Positions 21,836 to 32,015 of a stretch of DNA of 64,000 bases are shown piece after piece. A program made the position numbers and the translations under genes. Origin of the DNA: Chelydra serpentina (lineage: Eukaryota > Chordata > Testudines > Chelydridae). Within the stretch, counting starts at the first letter, position 1. Every line of letters begins with the position of its first letter. The stretch lies in the NCBI GenBank assembly GCA_037349315.1, contig JBAIAC010000003.1, positions 11,346,501 through 11,410,500 of the forward strand, in the 5' to 3' direction. The notes beneath the pieces were generated by a model. That model searched no databases, had not been told where the DNA came from, and was given only the letters and a program-made list of their open reading frames with translations.

Positions 21836-22715
21836 CCCCCTATTGGCTGGATGTTGATTGTCTTCATCCACTCCTGGAATGAGTTGGGCCCCAATGCATC
21901 TCTTCCAGTGCATTCTGTGATGGGTGTATTACAGACATACTCAAGCATCCAGCAAGTTCATTTACACGCTGAATTCTAGCTGGGAAATATTCCCTTAAAA
22001 ACAAACAACCTGTGTCTTGAGACCAGATTAAGACTCAGTTGCTTCTAGTAATAAATTAGTGAGCTAATATATTTTCTGCTTGGAAACTGATTGGAAGGCA
22101 GCAAATTTACTGTATTCGGTTTCAAATAATTGTTTTCTTTCCCCTCAAATTGAATCAGTTATATCTAATTATAGGTACAGTTAGTGGTAATCAATTTAAA
22201 GCATAATCATGTGAGTTGCCTCTATACATAAAGAATGTATCCTAATGGAGAGCTTTTAGGGTATTTTGAAAGTTGCGTGATTTTCATTTATGATTTGATT
22301 ACATAGGTAATTGAAATGTGACCAGTTCTGATTTGCTTCGAACAACTTAGTGAGTTTCCTTGTTTTGCCTTCACAAAGGCAGCAGAAATAGATTACTGAT
22401 CTTTTTGCCATGCAAAGTGACGTGAAGCATTTAATCCTTCTGTGCTGGGATTTGGCTGTATTTTTTCCATTGTGATGTCTATTGGAAGCCAAGAACATCA
22501 TTGCAGTCACGGCTGTTGAAGAGTTGCGTGGCAAAACAGGGAATTATAACAGAATAATTTAGATTCAAATATGTTACAGTTATGAGATTATGAAGTAAAA
22601 ATAGCATTAAATAGTAATTTACTGAAATCAAACTGTAAATCATTCAACTATTCAGTTACTTACTAAATATCTGATTTTTTTATTTAAGAATCAACATTAC
22701 AAATTATTTGTTTCC
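21836..22715. other. AT-rich unique DNA, candidate non-coding regulatory sequence
   Basis: No recognisable repeat over 21990-22700, in a window otherwise dense in them. Several TAATTA/ATTA-type words occur (for example CTAATTATAG near 22166). Could be a conserved element; this is inference only. Confidence 0.3.
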
Positions 22716-22798
22716 CTCAGACAGAGACAAACCCCTACAAGATCGCTATCAAGCATTCTTAAAACTACAATACCCACCTGCTGAAGTGAAAAAAACAG

Positions 22799-24003
22799 AT
22801 GGACAGAGCCAGAAGAGCACTCAGGAGTCACCTACTACAGGACAGGCCCAACAAAGAAAATAACAGAATGCCATTAGCCATCGCCTTCAGCCCCCAACTA
22901 AAACCTCTCCAGCACATCAAAGATCTACAACCTATCCTGAAAGATGATCCCTCACTCTCACAGATCTTGGGAAACAGACCAGTCCTCGCTTACAGACAGC
23001 CCCGCAACCTGAAGCAAATACTCACCAGCAACCACACACTATACAACAAAAACACTAACCCAGGAACCTATCCTAGCAATAAAGCCCGATGCCAACTCTG
23101 TCCACATATCGATTCAAGTGACATCATAGGACCTAATCACATCAGCCCACACCATCAGGGGCTTGTTCACCTTCACATCTATCCATAGGCGCCAATTCCA
23201 TGGGTGCTCCAGGGCTGGAGCACCCACAGGGAAAAATTGGTGGGTGCAGAGCACCCACCGGAAGCTCTCCGCCAGCCCCCCCACACCCATCTCACCTCCA
23301 CCTCCTCTCTATACCCCTTCCCCGAGGTGCCACCGCTGCACTTTCCCTGCCCCACCCCACCCCCCCAGGCTTGCGGCCCACCGAACAGCTGACGGGCGGC
23401 AAAGGCCTGTGAGCTAAAAAAAGCAGCTTCACAGGGCGGCGCCTCCGGAGGCTGAACCCGGAAGTGGAGGTGAGCTGGGTGCGGGGGGGCGCACTGCATT
23501 TCACCTCCCCCCTCCCACCCAGGCTTGCAAGCCTGGGGAGGGTGGGCGCAGTGGAAATGCAGCATGCCTGGGGGAGGAAGCAGGGGCGGGGATCTGGGGA
23601 AGGGATGAAATGGGGACAGGGCTGGGGGTGGAGTTGGGGACACAAGCACCCACTGGCACCGACTAAAGTTGGCATCTATGCATCTATCAATATGATATAT
23701 GCCATCATGTGCCAGCAATGCCCCTCTGCTATGTACTTTGGCCAAACCGGACAGTCTCTACGCAAAAGAATAAACGGACACAGATCTGACATCAGGAATC
23801 ATAACATTCAAAAACCAGTAGGAGAACACTTCAACCTCTCTACTCACTCAGTGACAGACTTAAACGTGACAATTTTGCAACAGAAAAACTTCAAAAACAG
23901 ACTCCAACGAGAAGCTGCTGAACTTGAATTAATATGCAAACTAGATACCATTAACTTAGGTTTGAACAGAGACTGGGAGTGGCTCGGTCATTACGTTAAT
24001 TGA
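22799..24003 (+). pseudogene. PLE polyprotein C-terminal part: linker and GIY-YIG endonuclease (interrupted)
   Basis: The first part (22799-23183) has RSHLLQDRP, FSPQLKPLQH, LKDDPSLSQILG, YRQPRNLKQIL and CQLCPH, the linker with a putative zinc-binding Cys pair. After the hAT insert the endonuclease resumes at 23690: MIYAIMCQQCPSAMYFGQTG gives the GIY- and YIG-like halves, then LRKRINGHRSDI with the conserved Arg, and EHFNL. It ends GHYVN-stop. In PLEs this nuclease nicks the target for priming. The 5' part shows a frameshift near 22790, and the insert plus truncation make it inactive. Confidence 0.9.
23184..23680. mobile_element. Non-autonomous hAT element inside the PLE, 8-bp TSDs
   Basis: Ends CATAGGCGCCAATTCC and (inverse) CATAGATGCCAACTTT; flanked by perfect CATCTATC at 23176-23183 and 23681-23688. 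GC-rich interior with inverted stretches (GCACCCAC near both ends). It inserted after the PLE did. Long frames through it (up to 188 codons on the minus strand) are composition artefacts. Confidence 0.93.
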
Positions 24004-24212
24004 ATCTATTTCCCCTAGTTAACTATCCTCACTCACACCTTTGTGTCAACTGTCTGAAATGGGCCACCTTGATTATCACTTCAAAAGTTTTTTTCCCCTG
24101 CTGATAATAGTGCCTCTTAATTAGCCTCTTACAGTTGGTACAGGTACTTCCACCTTTTCATGTTTCTCTGAACGTATACTTATCTGCTTACTCCATGTTC
24201 CATTCTATGCAT

Positions 24213-24241
24213 CCGATGAAGTGGGACTGTAGCCCACGAAA
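24213..24241 (+). ncRNA. Hammerhead-like ribozyme core in PLE 3' region
   Basis: CCGATGA, a stem GTGGG/CCCAC and GAAA in the spacing of a hammerhead core (consensus CTGATGA...GAAA). The position just 3' of the short stem III (GC-TTAT-GC in other copies) is TG, not the cleavable TH, so activity is doubtful. PLEs are known to carry hammerhead motifs. Confidence 0.4.
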
Positions 24242-24334
24242 ACTTATGCTGAAATAAATTTGTTAGTCTAAGGTGCCACAAGTAATCCTGTTCTTTTTAC
24301 TGACACAGACTAACATGGCTGCTACTCTGAAACG

Positions 24335-25230
24335 TAAAGTATCCATTGTGGCTGAGAGCTCTCTCAATATAAACAAACACGTAGCACATCAGGAAAAATA
24401 AAGAGAATCAAGATAAATAAATAAGCCACAACACAGACAACACCATACAAAAGAACACGGGGGAAACAACAATTGTGTCTTCAGAGCAGGGTTTGAACAG
24501 TCTGTAGTGAAAAAGACCTAGACCACACATAAGAAAACAAAATATTGACTAGCTGCTCATTAAGTGACCATAGTCTATCTTGTGCATTGAATGAGGCATG
24601 GGCTCTGTTGGGAAAAAAATAGTATGTGATCGTGTAAGATTGCACAAGGGGGCTGAATAAATCTTACACAGCAACCATAGTTCTGGCATGGCCCAATTTC
24701 AAAGTGATTGACTTAAGTGTAATGTTCTTAGGATATTGGGGAGAGGGTGATGAAGTTGTGTTTGTGTTCCCTCACTCTCTCTCCAGGAGGAGAAAAGTGT
24801 GTAGTGCAGGGTTTTTAGTTAACTGTATCCCTGTGCTGGGCTTGCCTTAGAGAAGACCAGTCAGACATGTGCCTGGGATTTGGAGTGAAAGGTGGGGAGG
24901 TCTGTAATGGTCCTTAGGTCCTGTGGAAGTTCCTTCCAACCTGGGCCCATCCCCTGTTATGCACAATTCACCCCCACCCCTGCACCACCACCCCTTTTAG
25001 GTTTGCCAAACAAATAGTTTCCTACACAATGATTTTCTCTTTTTTTTAAATCCCTTTTCTGAAAACCAGAAGAAAATAAGTTCTGCATATGTGTAGGTTA
25101 GAGGTTTGCTTTGCCTGCCAAACATTTCCCACAGCTCTCAGCATTCTGAGGCCAGGGCGGGAGGAACTAGCTATTGATCCTGTGTGCTCCTCACCCCAGA
25201 AGTAGTGGGTGGGAGAGAAAGTGATTAGAA
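24335..25230. other. Unique DNA plus a small shared repeat
   Basis: About 24605-24700 resembles 52155-52260 (GCACAAGGGGG, GTGATCRTGTAA and a following TTCTRGCAT), suggesting an unnamed dispersed repeat. Otherwise nothing recognised. Confidence 0.4.
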
Positions 25231-25416
25231 TATCATAGAACCATAGAATATCAGGGTTGGAAGGGACCTTAGGAGGTCATCTAGTCCAACCCCCTGCTCA
25301 AAGCAGGACCAATCCCCAATTTTTGCCCCAGATCCCTAAATGGCCCCCTCAAGGATTGAACTCACAACCCTGGGTTTAGCAAGCCAATGCTCAAACCACT
25401 GAGCTATCCCTCCCCC
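25231..25416 (-). mobile_element. Turtle Cry-type SINE
   Basis: Full-length minus-strand copy with Pol III boxes at the high-coordinate end (TAGCTCAGTGG near 25405) and CR1-type tail plus ATAGAAYC repeats at the low end. Confidence 0.92.
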
Positions 25417-25884
25417 ATTGCTGAAAACAAGTTTGTTGAGGCCTTCTCTTTAAACCATTAACTCTTTCAAGCACTTACAGAGGAATTGCCCATGCCTGTA
25501 AACCCATGTAAGACAGCTGGAACAATAAAAACATGTATACCTTTCCCATTCTACCGTGGACAAGGCAGGTGGCAGTGCTGTATAGGTACAAAGACTACCT
25601 TTTTTTTAAATTCAAGTAAGACTCAGATTTACTGATCTAGAGAAGAAAGCCTTTTGGCCGGCACAATATTGAGTTTATTTGTACTTCGGGTCTATTATCC
25701 TAAGGCCTAAAACAAGCTGCCAAGCATAGTGTTGCTGATTCTGTGCAAAAAAGTTCAGTAGTTAGCTAGGAAATAATATTACTGTAGCAAGAATTCGGCA
25801 GTATTACCGATTGGGTGCTACCCTATTCATGGAGTACATCAATCTAACGCAGTGCTCAACTCTTTATCGGAGGTACTTTATCTG

Positions 25885-26100
25885 GCACTTATTGCAATAG
25901 TATCTGAGCACCTCAACCTCTAGTGTTTACCATCACAAGGCTCCCATGAGACAGGGCAGTGCTATTATCCCCATTGTACACATGGGGCACCTGAGGCACA
26001 GAGAGGCTAAGTGACTTGCCCAAGGTCACACAGCAAGTCTATGGTGGAACAGGGAATTGATCCCAGATCTCTAGCTAGTGGCCTAACCACTGGGGGATGC
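25885..26100 (-). mobile_element. MIR-like SINE (CORE-SINE)
   Basis: Plus-strand text TATCCCCATTGTACACATGG, GGCACAGAGAGGCTAAGTGA and CTTGCCCAAGGTCACACAGC is the reverse complement of the MIR core; GGAATTGATCCCAGATC is the diverged B-box side. An ancient non-coding relic. Confidence 0.88.
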
Positions 26101-27027
26101 ACATCACATGTTACAGCTGCAGTGCAGGTCAGACCACGGAATGAGAGTGAGTGCTGCACACATGCTTTGATCAAACACTTGGAGGCACAGAGATGTGAGG
26201 ACTATACACATTTGTGTCTCTCAAATGGGCAGTATTGAGTTACTAGTATTGCTTTGTACTGCAGTACAAAGTTCCACTGCTGCTGTAGGAGGAGGAGATT
26301 TTTGGTAGCCCAGGAACATGCCTAGACCACTGTCTGCAGCTGGAATACCAATTGGTATGCTCCTTGCTGAAAGCAGGTAGAACGTTATGGTAAGGCTTCA
26401 GAAACAGACTAAACAGACCAGGGGGGAAGTGGCAGGCAATGATGTCAGAGGAGTAAACAGGACCGTGTCCTCCTGACTTCAGCTTTTTGCCAAAGCATGT
26501 GGTTTTGCAAGGTGTAAAGTCTGGCAATAGTTAACTATTGCAGTTGTATTTCACATAGGTTAACGGATGGAAAACTCCTGCTCAGCAGCTTTAAGAGTGG
26601 AGTTCAATTGATGAACAAGCTATGCAATACTAACAAACTGGGTATAAAAGGGGGAAGAAATCCAAGCTCGGTGGATATTTGAACACTTGGACACCAAGTT
26701 CCCCTGCAGGTGGATGGAATCCACTCAAGACCTCCTCAAGACCCTGGGTAAATATTAATCTGGGGTGCTCTACTAACTTAAACATATTTAAGTGCTGGAG
26801 GCTAAAGTAGAAGCTTTGAGTGACACTTTTGTTTGCTTCATTGCATCAACTATTGGCCGGACAGGCTGTGTCCCCATAGATGTATTTCCTGCCACCACCT
26901 TGCAAAGAGTAGAGTTACCAAGAGCTTTGGGTTCAGCAAAACCCTGGGTAACACTGGATCAGAACCCCATTGTGCTAGGCCTTTGGCAAATACATAAGGG
27001 GGAAAAAGACTGGTTGTATAAGCTTTT
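26101..27027. other. Unique DNA with a TATA-like motif
   Basis: GGTATAAAAGGGGG at 26641-26654 on the plus strand would fit a promoter or LTR, but no LTR ends, TSD or downstream exon were found. A 91-codon frame at 26792-27067 has no known domain and runs into the neighbouring SINE. Confidence 0.35.
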
Positions 27028-27965
27028 TATAGACTCAGACGTTAAGGTCAGAAGGGGGGAGGAATAGCTCAGTGGTTTGAGCATTGGCCTGCTAAACCCA
27101 GGGTTGTGAGTTCAATCCTTGAGGGGGCCATTTAGGGATCTAGAGCACAAATCTGTCTGAAGATTTAGTCCAACCCCCTGCTCAAGGCAGGACCAATGAC
27201 CTCCCTAAGGTCCCTTCCAACTCTGGTATTCTATGATTCTAAGGGAACATTATGATTATCTAGTCTGACCTCCTGCACAATGCAGGTAAATAGGACAAAC
27301 GGTCAGTAATGGGATGTTACTACAGAGAACTTTTTCCTGAATGTCTGGCTGGTGAGTCTTGCCCACATGCTCGGGGTTCAGCTGATCACCATATTTGGGG
27401 TCGCGAAAGAATTTTCCTCCAGGGCAGATTGGCAGAGGCCCTGGAGGTTTTTCGCCTTCCTCTGCAGCATGGGGCATGGGTCACTTGCTGGAGGATTCTC
27501 TGCACCTTGAAGTCTTTAAACCATGATTTGAGGACTTCAATAGCTGAGACTTCTAACATCTCATCACTGGCCATTGGGCCTATTTACCACTGATCGTCAA
27601 AGGTCAATTAATTGCCAAGATCATGTTATCCCATCAAACCATCCCCTCCATAAACTTGTCTAGCTTAATCTTGAAGCCAGGTAGGTCTTTTGCCCCCACT
27701 GCTTCCCTTGGAAGGCTGTTCCAGAACTTCACTCCTCTGATGGTTAGAAAGCTTCATCTAATTTCAAGTCTAAACTTCCTGATGGCCAGTTTATATCCAT
27801 TTGTTCTTGTGTCCACATTGGTGCTGAACTGAAATAATTCCTCTCCCTCCCTGGTATTTATCCCTCTGATATATTTAAAGAAAGCAATCATATCTCCCCT
27901 CAGCCTTCTTTTGGTTAAAGTAAACAAGCCAAGCTCCTTGAGTCTCCTTTCATAAGATAGCTCCT
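27028..27965 (-). mobile_element. Old CR1 3' end holding a SINE
   Basis: The minus-strand CR1 tail (GACGTTAAGGTCAG, near 27040-27051) is interrupted by a SINE and resumes at 27241 (AACATTATGATTATCTAGTC). Further in, 27965-27754 encodes [20 protein letters not shown] and GDMIAFFKYIRG, the ORF2 C-terminus. More diverged than the copies at 8.6 and 19.5 kb. Confidence 0.85.
27057..27240 (+). mobile_element. Turtle Cry-type SINE with an internal inversion
   Basis: The only plus-strand Cry SINE in the window. A-box-like TAGCTCAGTGG, B-box-like GAGTTCAATCC, then the CR1-like tail ending TTCTATGATTCT. Flanked by AAGGG at 27052-27056 and 27241-27245, a candidate short TSD. Compared with the other copies, the 31 bp at 27167-27197 are in reverse orientation. 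Confidence 0.9.
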
Positions 27966-28700
27966 GCCGCAAAAAACCTAAGAATGAGACAAACAGGTGG
28001 ATACAGCAAGGGAGCACAAGGAATCATGACAATGCTGGTCAGCCTGGAAGGCATGGGAACAGCACACCAGCTCCCTGGCCACTTCTGGGGTTTTATAAGC
28101 ATTGCAGCAGAGGGGAGTTTTAAGGAGGGATCTGAAGTAGGAGCGTGAGAATTGCAGCATTTAGCTGTGTGCTTTTCCTTCCCTGACCCAGTAGGCCCTT
28201 TGTCTCATTACCGGCAGTGTGGGTTATTTACCCTAAAGCATAAACACAATGTATTGTGTGCAGAATATTCCACATAGTTTTAATTGCATTTCATATGAGC
28301 ACACTTCTAGTCACCTTTCCTAGCCCCAGATGACATGAACATCACTGCAAGCTCACACATTGCACTAGACAGCACCCCCAGTCCCTAGCAATGAGATTTC
28401 CAGGGGGAACCATTGGGCTTCTGCTCACCTCCTGCTGGAAAGCCTGTTGCTAGGCAGTTGGACTGAACACTATCCAGCCCCACTGCTTAGCACAAGGAGC
28501 AAATGGACACTGCCATTGCCAATTGCTTTCAAGCATCTTTGGAAAGTCACCAGCTTGCTGGCAATTGATCCCAATGGATTCTCCAAAGCAGATAAGGCAG
28601 CTAGGATTAATTGACAGCAATTATTTCAGGCTGACCCCTTGCAGCATAACTGAGTGCTTGGTGCTTCGAGGCCATAAGGCATGAGACACCTCAAATAGAT
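27966..28700. other. Unique DNA, no gene recognised
   Basis: No supported coding or repeat content. Confidence 0.45.
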
Positions 28701-28714
28701 TTTGAGCAGTAACA

Positions 28715-28830
28715 TTAGCTTGTATATAATACTTTTCTATCAGTAGATCTCAAAGCTCTTTACAAAGGGAAGTGATTATTACTGCAGTATAATCCTCTTC
28801 ATGGGGATGTGCTATCCCAACAGAACAAGC
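28715..28830 (-). mobile_element. MIR/CORE-SINE tail relic
   Basis: AGATCTCAAAGCTCTTTACAAAG is the characteristic tail of the amniote CORE-SINE that often extends MIR in reptiles. Diverged; the 5' part is not recognisable. Confidence 0.55.
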
Positions 28831-29799
28831 TATTTCTAAACTGTGCATCTCACTCCTGGATAGGCCCATGGAGGAGGCATCATCTGCATCAGAACAGGAA
28901 CTGAGCTTTCTACATCTGAGCCTGGCAACGAGAGCAGCTGTGAGCAATTTGGCGTGTGCAGTTGGTGTGGTAACAGGAATGTAGCAGCAAGGGTGATGTA
29001 ATTTACTTACGGCCTGATCCAAAGCCCATTGGGGTCAAGAGAAAGCCTCACTGACTCCAGTGGACTTTTCGTATATAGTCTATGTACCACAGCTAAGGCG
29101 AGACTGGAAGCTGTCGTTAGAGGGACAAACAGAACCAACACGAGTTTAGGTACACAGCCTGGAAGCACAGTGTAAGAACCTAAACAGAAGAGACCAAGAT
29201 ACCCCTGAAAGCACCCCAACTAAGAATTGCTGTCTTCATTAACAGCTTTTTCTTGTAGTCCCATTAGCCAGAACTCAGTGAAATCAAAGGCACGTTCTCC
29301 TGACGAAGATCCGAAGGATCAGACCCTTACATAGCAGGCAACGCTACAGAGAATATTTAAATTTCAGCCAGCCAGCCTTCTGAAAGCTGTCCCAGATCAG
29401 TGAAAGGACATCAATTCTTCTTCTTCACAGGTTGTGTGTTTTAAATAGCAAAAAAAATGTTTCACTAATTGTATTTATTTTTCAAGGGGGGGGGGTTGTG
29501 GGGGAGGCTAATTTGTAATAGTCATTTCAGTATTACACTATTACTGCTACAATATCTGCATCTGCTTAGATTCAGCAAGAGCATCTCCCATATTAAACGG
29601 ATACATGTGTCTGACAGTGCATTACATGGGGCTGAATTCTTGATCACCACCATTAAGTTGGTACTTCTGCTAGTTAAGATAATGACATGGGTAATTAACT
29701 CTCATGTCTCATAGCATAAGCTGATCAATTCTGAGGGTGAGGTGAAAAATACATGAGGTTGTTTCCCCTTCCAGGGGGATTAGCTATTGGCTGCTAGTA
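28831..29799. other. Unique DNA, no gene recognised
   Basis: A G-run lies at 29487-29495. Near 29015-29075 is one copy of the widespread amniote motif with CCATTGGGGTCAAG / GACTCCAGTGG, an old palindromic repeat. Confidence 0.4.
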
Positions 29800-30001
29800 G
29801 ATACAGGGTGGATAAGGTAACATTTTATTGGGCCAGCTTCTGCAGATGACAGACAAGCTTTCAAATTTACATAGAGCTGAAGAATAAACTCCTGTGTAAG
29901 TGCAAAAGCTGGTCTTTCACCAAAAGTTGGTCCAATACAAGATATTCCCTCCTCCCGCAGTTTCTCTAATATCCAGGGAACCCCACAGCTACAACAGTGC
30001 A
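29800..30001 (+). mobile_element. Penelope-like tail, second family, inverted (palindromic) structure
   Basis: Left arm (29807-29850) and right arm (29912-29965) are inverted copies of the sequence that reads GGTRAGGTAAYATYTTTTATT followed by TGGRCCAACTT. The right side extends to CTACAACAGTGCA, the usual 3' end of this PLE tail. Diverged and non-coding. Confidence 0.6.
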
Positions 30002-30004
30002 AGG

Positions 30005-30235
30005 CCGCAGGGTGCCTAGAACACTGACCTTGAAGTCAGACACGGGTTCTTTTCCTGGTTCTACCACTGACCTGCTGTGTGATGTCATGCCTCTGTTTCA
30101 TGGCACATCCTTTGTCAGGCTTGTCTACTCAACTGAAAGCTGTTTGGGTACTACACTGTACAGTACCAGGCACAAGGTGCTACTACAATACAGACATATT
30201 GCTAGATCTGTTGCTCCATCCATGTAAAAATGTGG
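30005..30235 (+). mobile_element. MIR-like SINE
   Basis: CACTGACCTTGAAGTCAGAC, GTTCTACCACTGACCTGCTG and TGTGTGATGTCATGCCTCTG follow the MIR core order; the tail near 30150-30190 reads ACAGTACCAGGCACAAGGTG. Confidence 0.7.
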
Positions 30236-30607
30236 TTTGTCAGATCATTTATTTTAACATTAAGAGTGAAGTTCTCTCTTAACTAGGTGCTGTTTATATA
30301 CTTATTGCATTTGAAATGCAAGTGAAATGTGTTTTCTATTTGTTCATAGTTTTGAAATTAATTAATCCTGGAACCTGTCTGGTACTGGGAGTTTTGCAAT
30401 GATTTCAATGAAAGCAGGACCGGGTCCCCACATCTGAGGGCCTAGTCTACAAGATATTGAGTTGCTTCATCTTAGAGTCAAAAGGTACATCTATCCAGCC
30501 CAAAAAACTCCACAGCAGCAAGTCTCAGAGCCTGGGTCAAATGACTCAGGCTCATGGGCTTGGGAGCTAAGACTAGCAGGGTAGATAGGCATATCTCCCT
30601 ATATTAT

Positions 30608-30794
30608 TCTCATAGAACTGGAAGGACCTTGAAAGGTCATCCAGTCCAGTCCCCTGCCTTCACTAGCAGGACCAAGTACTGTCTCCTGACAGATTTTTTT
30701 TTGCCCCAGATCCCTAAATGGCCCCCTCAAGGATTGAACTCTCAACTGTGGGTTGAGCAGGCCAATGCTCAAACCACTGAGCTATCCCTCCCCA
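30608..30794 (-). mobile_element. Turtle SINE, variant tail
   Basis: The 5' half is the same tRNA-derived head (TAGCTCAGTGG near 30782), but the 3' half has the variant TAGAACTGGAAGGACCTTGA and CTTCACTAGCAGGACCAAGT. The same variant occurs at 58803. A distinct SINE subfamily using a different CR1 tail. Confidence 0.88.
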
Positions 30795-30912
30795 AATGTT
30801 TGGGCTTGGGCTAGAGCCTGAGTTCTGAACCTCAGACCCCAAATATCTACACTGCTATTTCAATTCCCCCGCAACTCGTGGCAGCAAGTCTGAGTTCAGG
30901 AAGGGTTGGATT

Positions 30913-31010
30913 ACCCTTAGAGTTTAAGGCCAGGCAGGACCACCCGATTACCTTGTTTGACCTCCTGTATAGCACAGGCCATTAATCCCCACCCAGCCAC
31001 CTGGGGACAG
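30913..31010 (-). mobile_element. Old CR1 3'-end fragment
   Basis: AGAGTTTAAGGCCAGGCAGG and CTCCTGTATAGCACAGGCCA match the older CR1 3' end. Directly abuts a PLE fragment at about 31011. Confidence 0.75.
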
Positions 31011-31195
31011 AGCAGGCAACGGGGTTTGTTACAGGGATTTGTTCCTGGGTGAGTGTTTCTGTGGTGTGGTGTGTAGTTGCTGGTGAGTATTTGCTTCTGG
31101 TTGGGGGGCTGTCTGTAAGCGAGAGCTGGCCTGCCTCCCAAGGTCTGTGAGAGTGAGGGGTCATTTTCCTGGATAGGTTGTAGATCCAGCATATC
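31011..31195 (-). pseudogene. PLE fragment: Cys-rich linker
   Basis: Minus-strand residues DLQPIQENDPSLSQTLGG, RPALAYRQPPNQKQILTSNY and CNKPRCLLCP correspond to the linker between RT and GIY-YIG in the PLE at 37-39 kb. No other part of the element is present. Confidence 0.85.
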
Positions 31196-31260
31196 AATGA
31201 ATGATACCAAATGCTTCACTCTGCACTTATCTCAGAATAGGCAAGAGATGAGTAACTTAG

Positions 31261-31408
31261 AATCACAGAATCTTAAAATCTCAGGGTTGGAAGGGACCTC
31301 AGGAGGTCATCTAGTCCAACCCCCTGCTCAAAGCAAGACCAACCCCAACTAAATCATCCCAGCCAGGGCTTTGTCAAGCCTGACCTTAAAAACCTCTAAG
31401 GAAGGAGA
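31261..31408 (-). mobile_element. CR1 3' end, short
   Basis: Plus-strand text GGGTTGGAAGGGACCTCAGG through CAGCCAGGGCTTTGTCAAGC to CCTCTAAGGAAGGAGA is the CR1 3'-UTR and last codons, as at 19471. Severely 5'-truncated. Confidence 0.9.
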
Positions 31409-31809
31409 GCTTACATGAGTGTTCACAGATGTAATGCACCTAGTGTCCTTCCACTGCAGGCCAGATGTCCAAGTTCAGTGGAGGTTTTAGCTGTGCATGC
31501 TAGTGATCTCTGTATTTCTTAATGCTTACCAGATTGAAAGGAATCAAGGAACTACAGAAGTGAACTGAAAATTCAGTTTTTCCCATAAATCAGGGACTGT
31601 AGCTTCTACCTCCTATTTCAGCCACCCAAGCCATCTTCAAGGAGAATTACAGCCATGGCACAAGGTCACCAGGTACAGGAATCAACAGCAACTGTTGGTG
31701 CTCCTCACTTTGAAAGTCAGCCCAGTTATTTAGGTGCCTACATAGGGATTCAGGCACCCAAGTTTAAAAATGTTGGCCTTCATGTAGAGCATTCTTGTCA
31801 TGACTATTT

Positions 31810-32015
31810 GCATTATAGTAGCACTCGGCGACACCAGCTGAGGTCAGGACCCTGTTCCACACACATTGTGACAGATGTTCCTTGCCCACAATTTAAATAA
31901 ATGAGGCAGATAAAGGGAGGGAGGGGAAGGGACTTGTTCAAGGGCACACAACCAGGAAGAGAGGTGAGGTCAACTCTGTCCCAGTGCCCTGGTCATTAGA
32001 CTACACTGCCTCCCC
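31810..32015 (-). mobile_element. MIR-like SINE
   Basis: GGGACTTGTTCAAGGGCACA and CCCAGTGCCCTGGTCATTAG, with upstream AAATGAGGCAGATAAAGGGA, match inverse MIR order. Confidence 0.65.

Larger units (their letters stand above)
22716..24334 (+). mobile_element. Penelope-like element, 5'-truncated, split by a hAT element
   Basis: Plus-strand PLE covering the end of the RT, the Cys-rich linker, the GIY-YIG endonuclease, the stop at about 24001 and the 3'-UTR. The 3' end is CTACTCTGAAAC at 24334. It lacks the RT palm seen in the copy at 37-39 kb. A 497-bp hAT element splits the linker from the endonuclease. A hammerhead-like core lies at 24213-24241. Confidence 0.9.

Noticed and set aside
23179..23745. 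188-codon minus-strand frame
   Set aside because: Spans a non-coding hAT insert with exact TSDs inside a PLE.
26792..27067. 91-codon frame as a possible exon
   Set aside because: No domain, no clear splice sites, and it runs into the CR1 tail and SINE.
27057..27130. Possible tRNA gene from A and B boxes
   Set aside because: Part of a SINE with a CR1 tail; no cloverleaf with a proper anticodon and acceptor stem.
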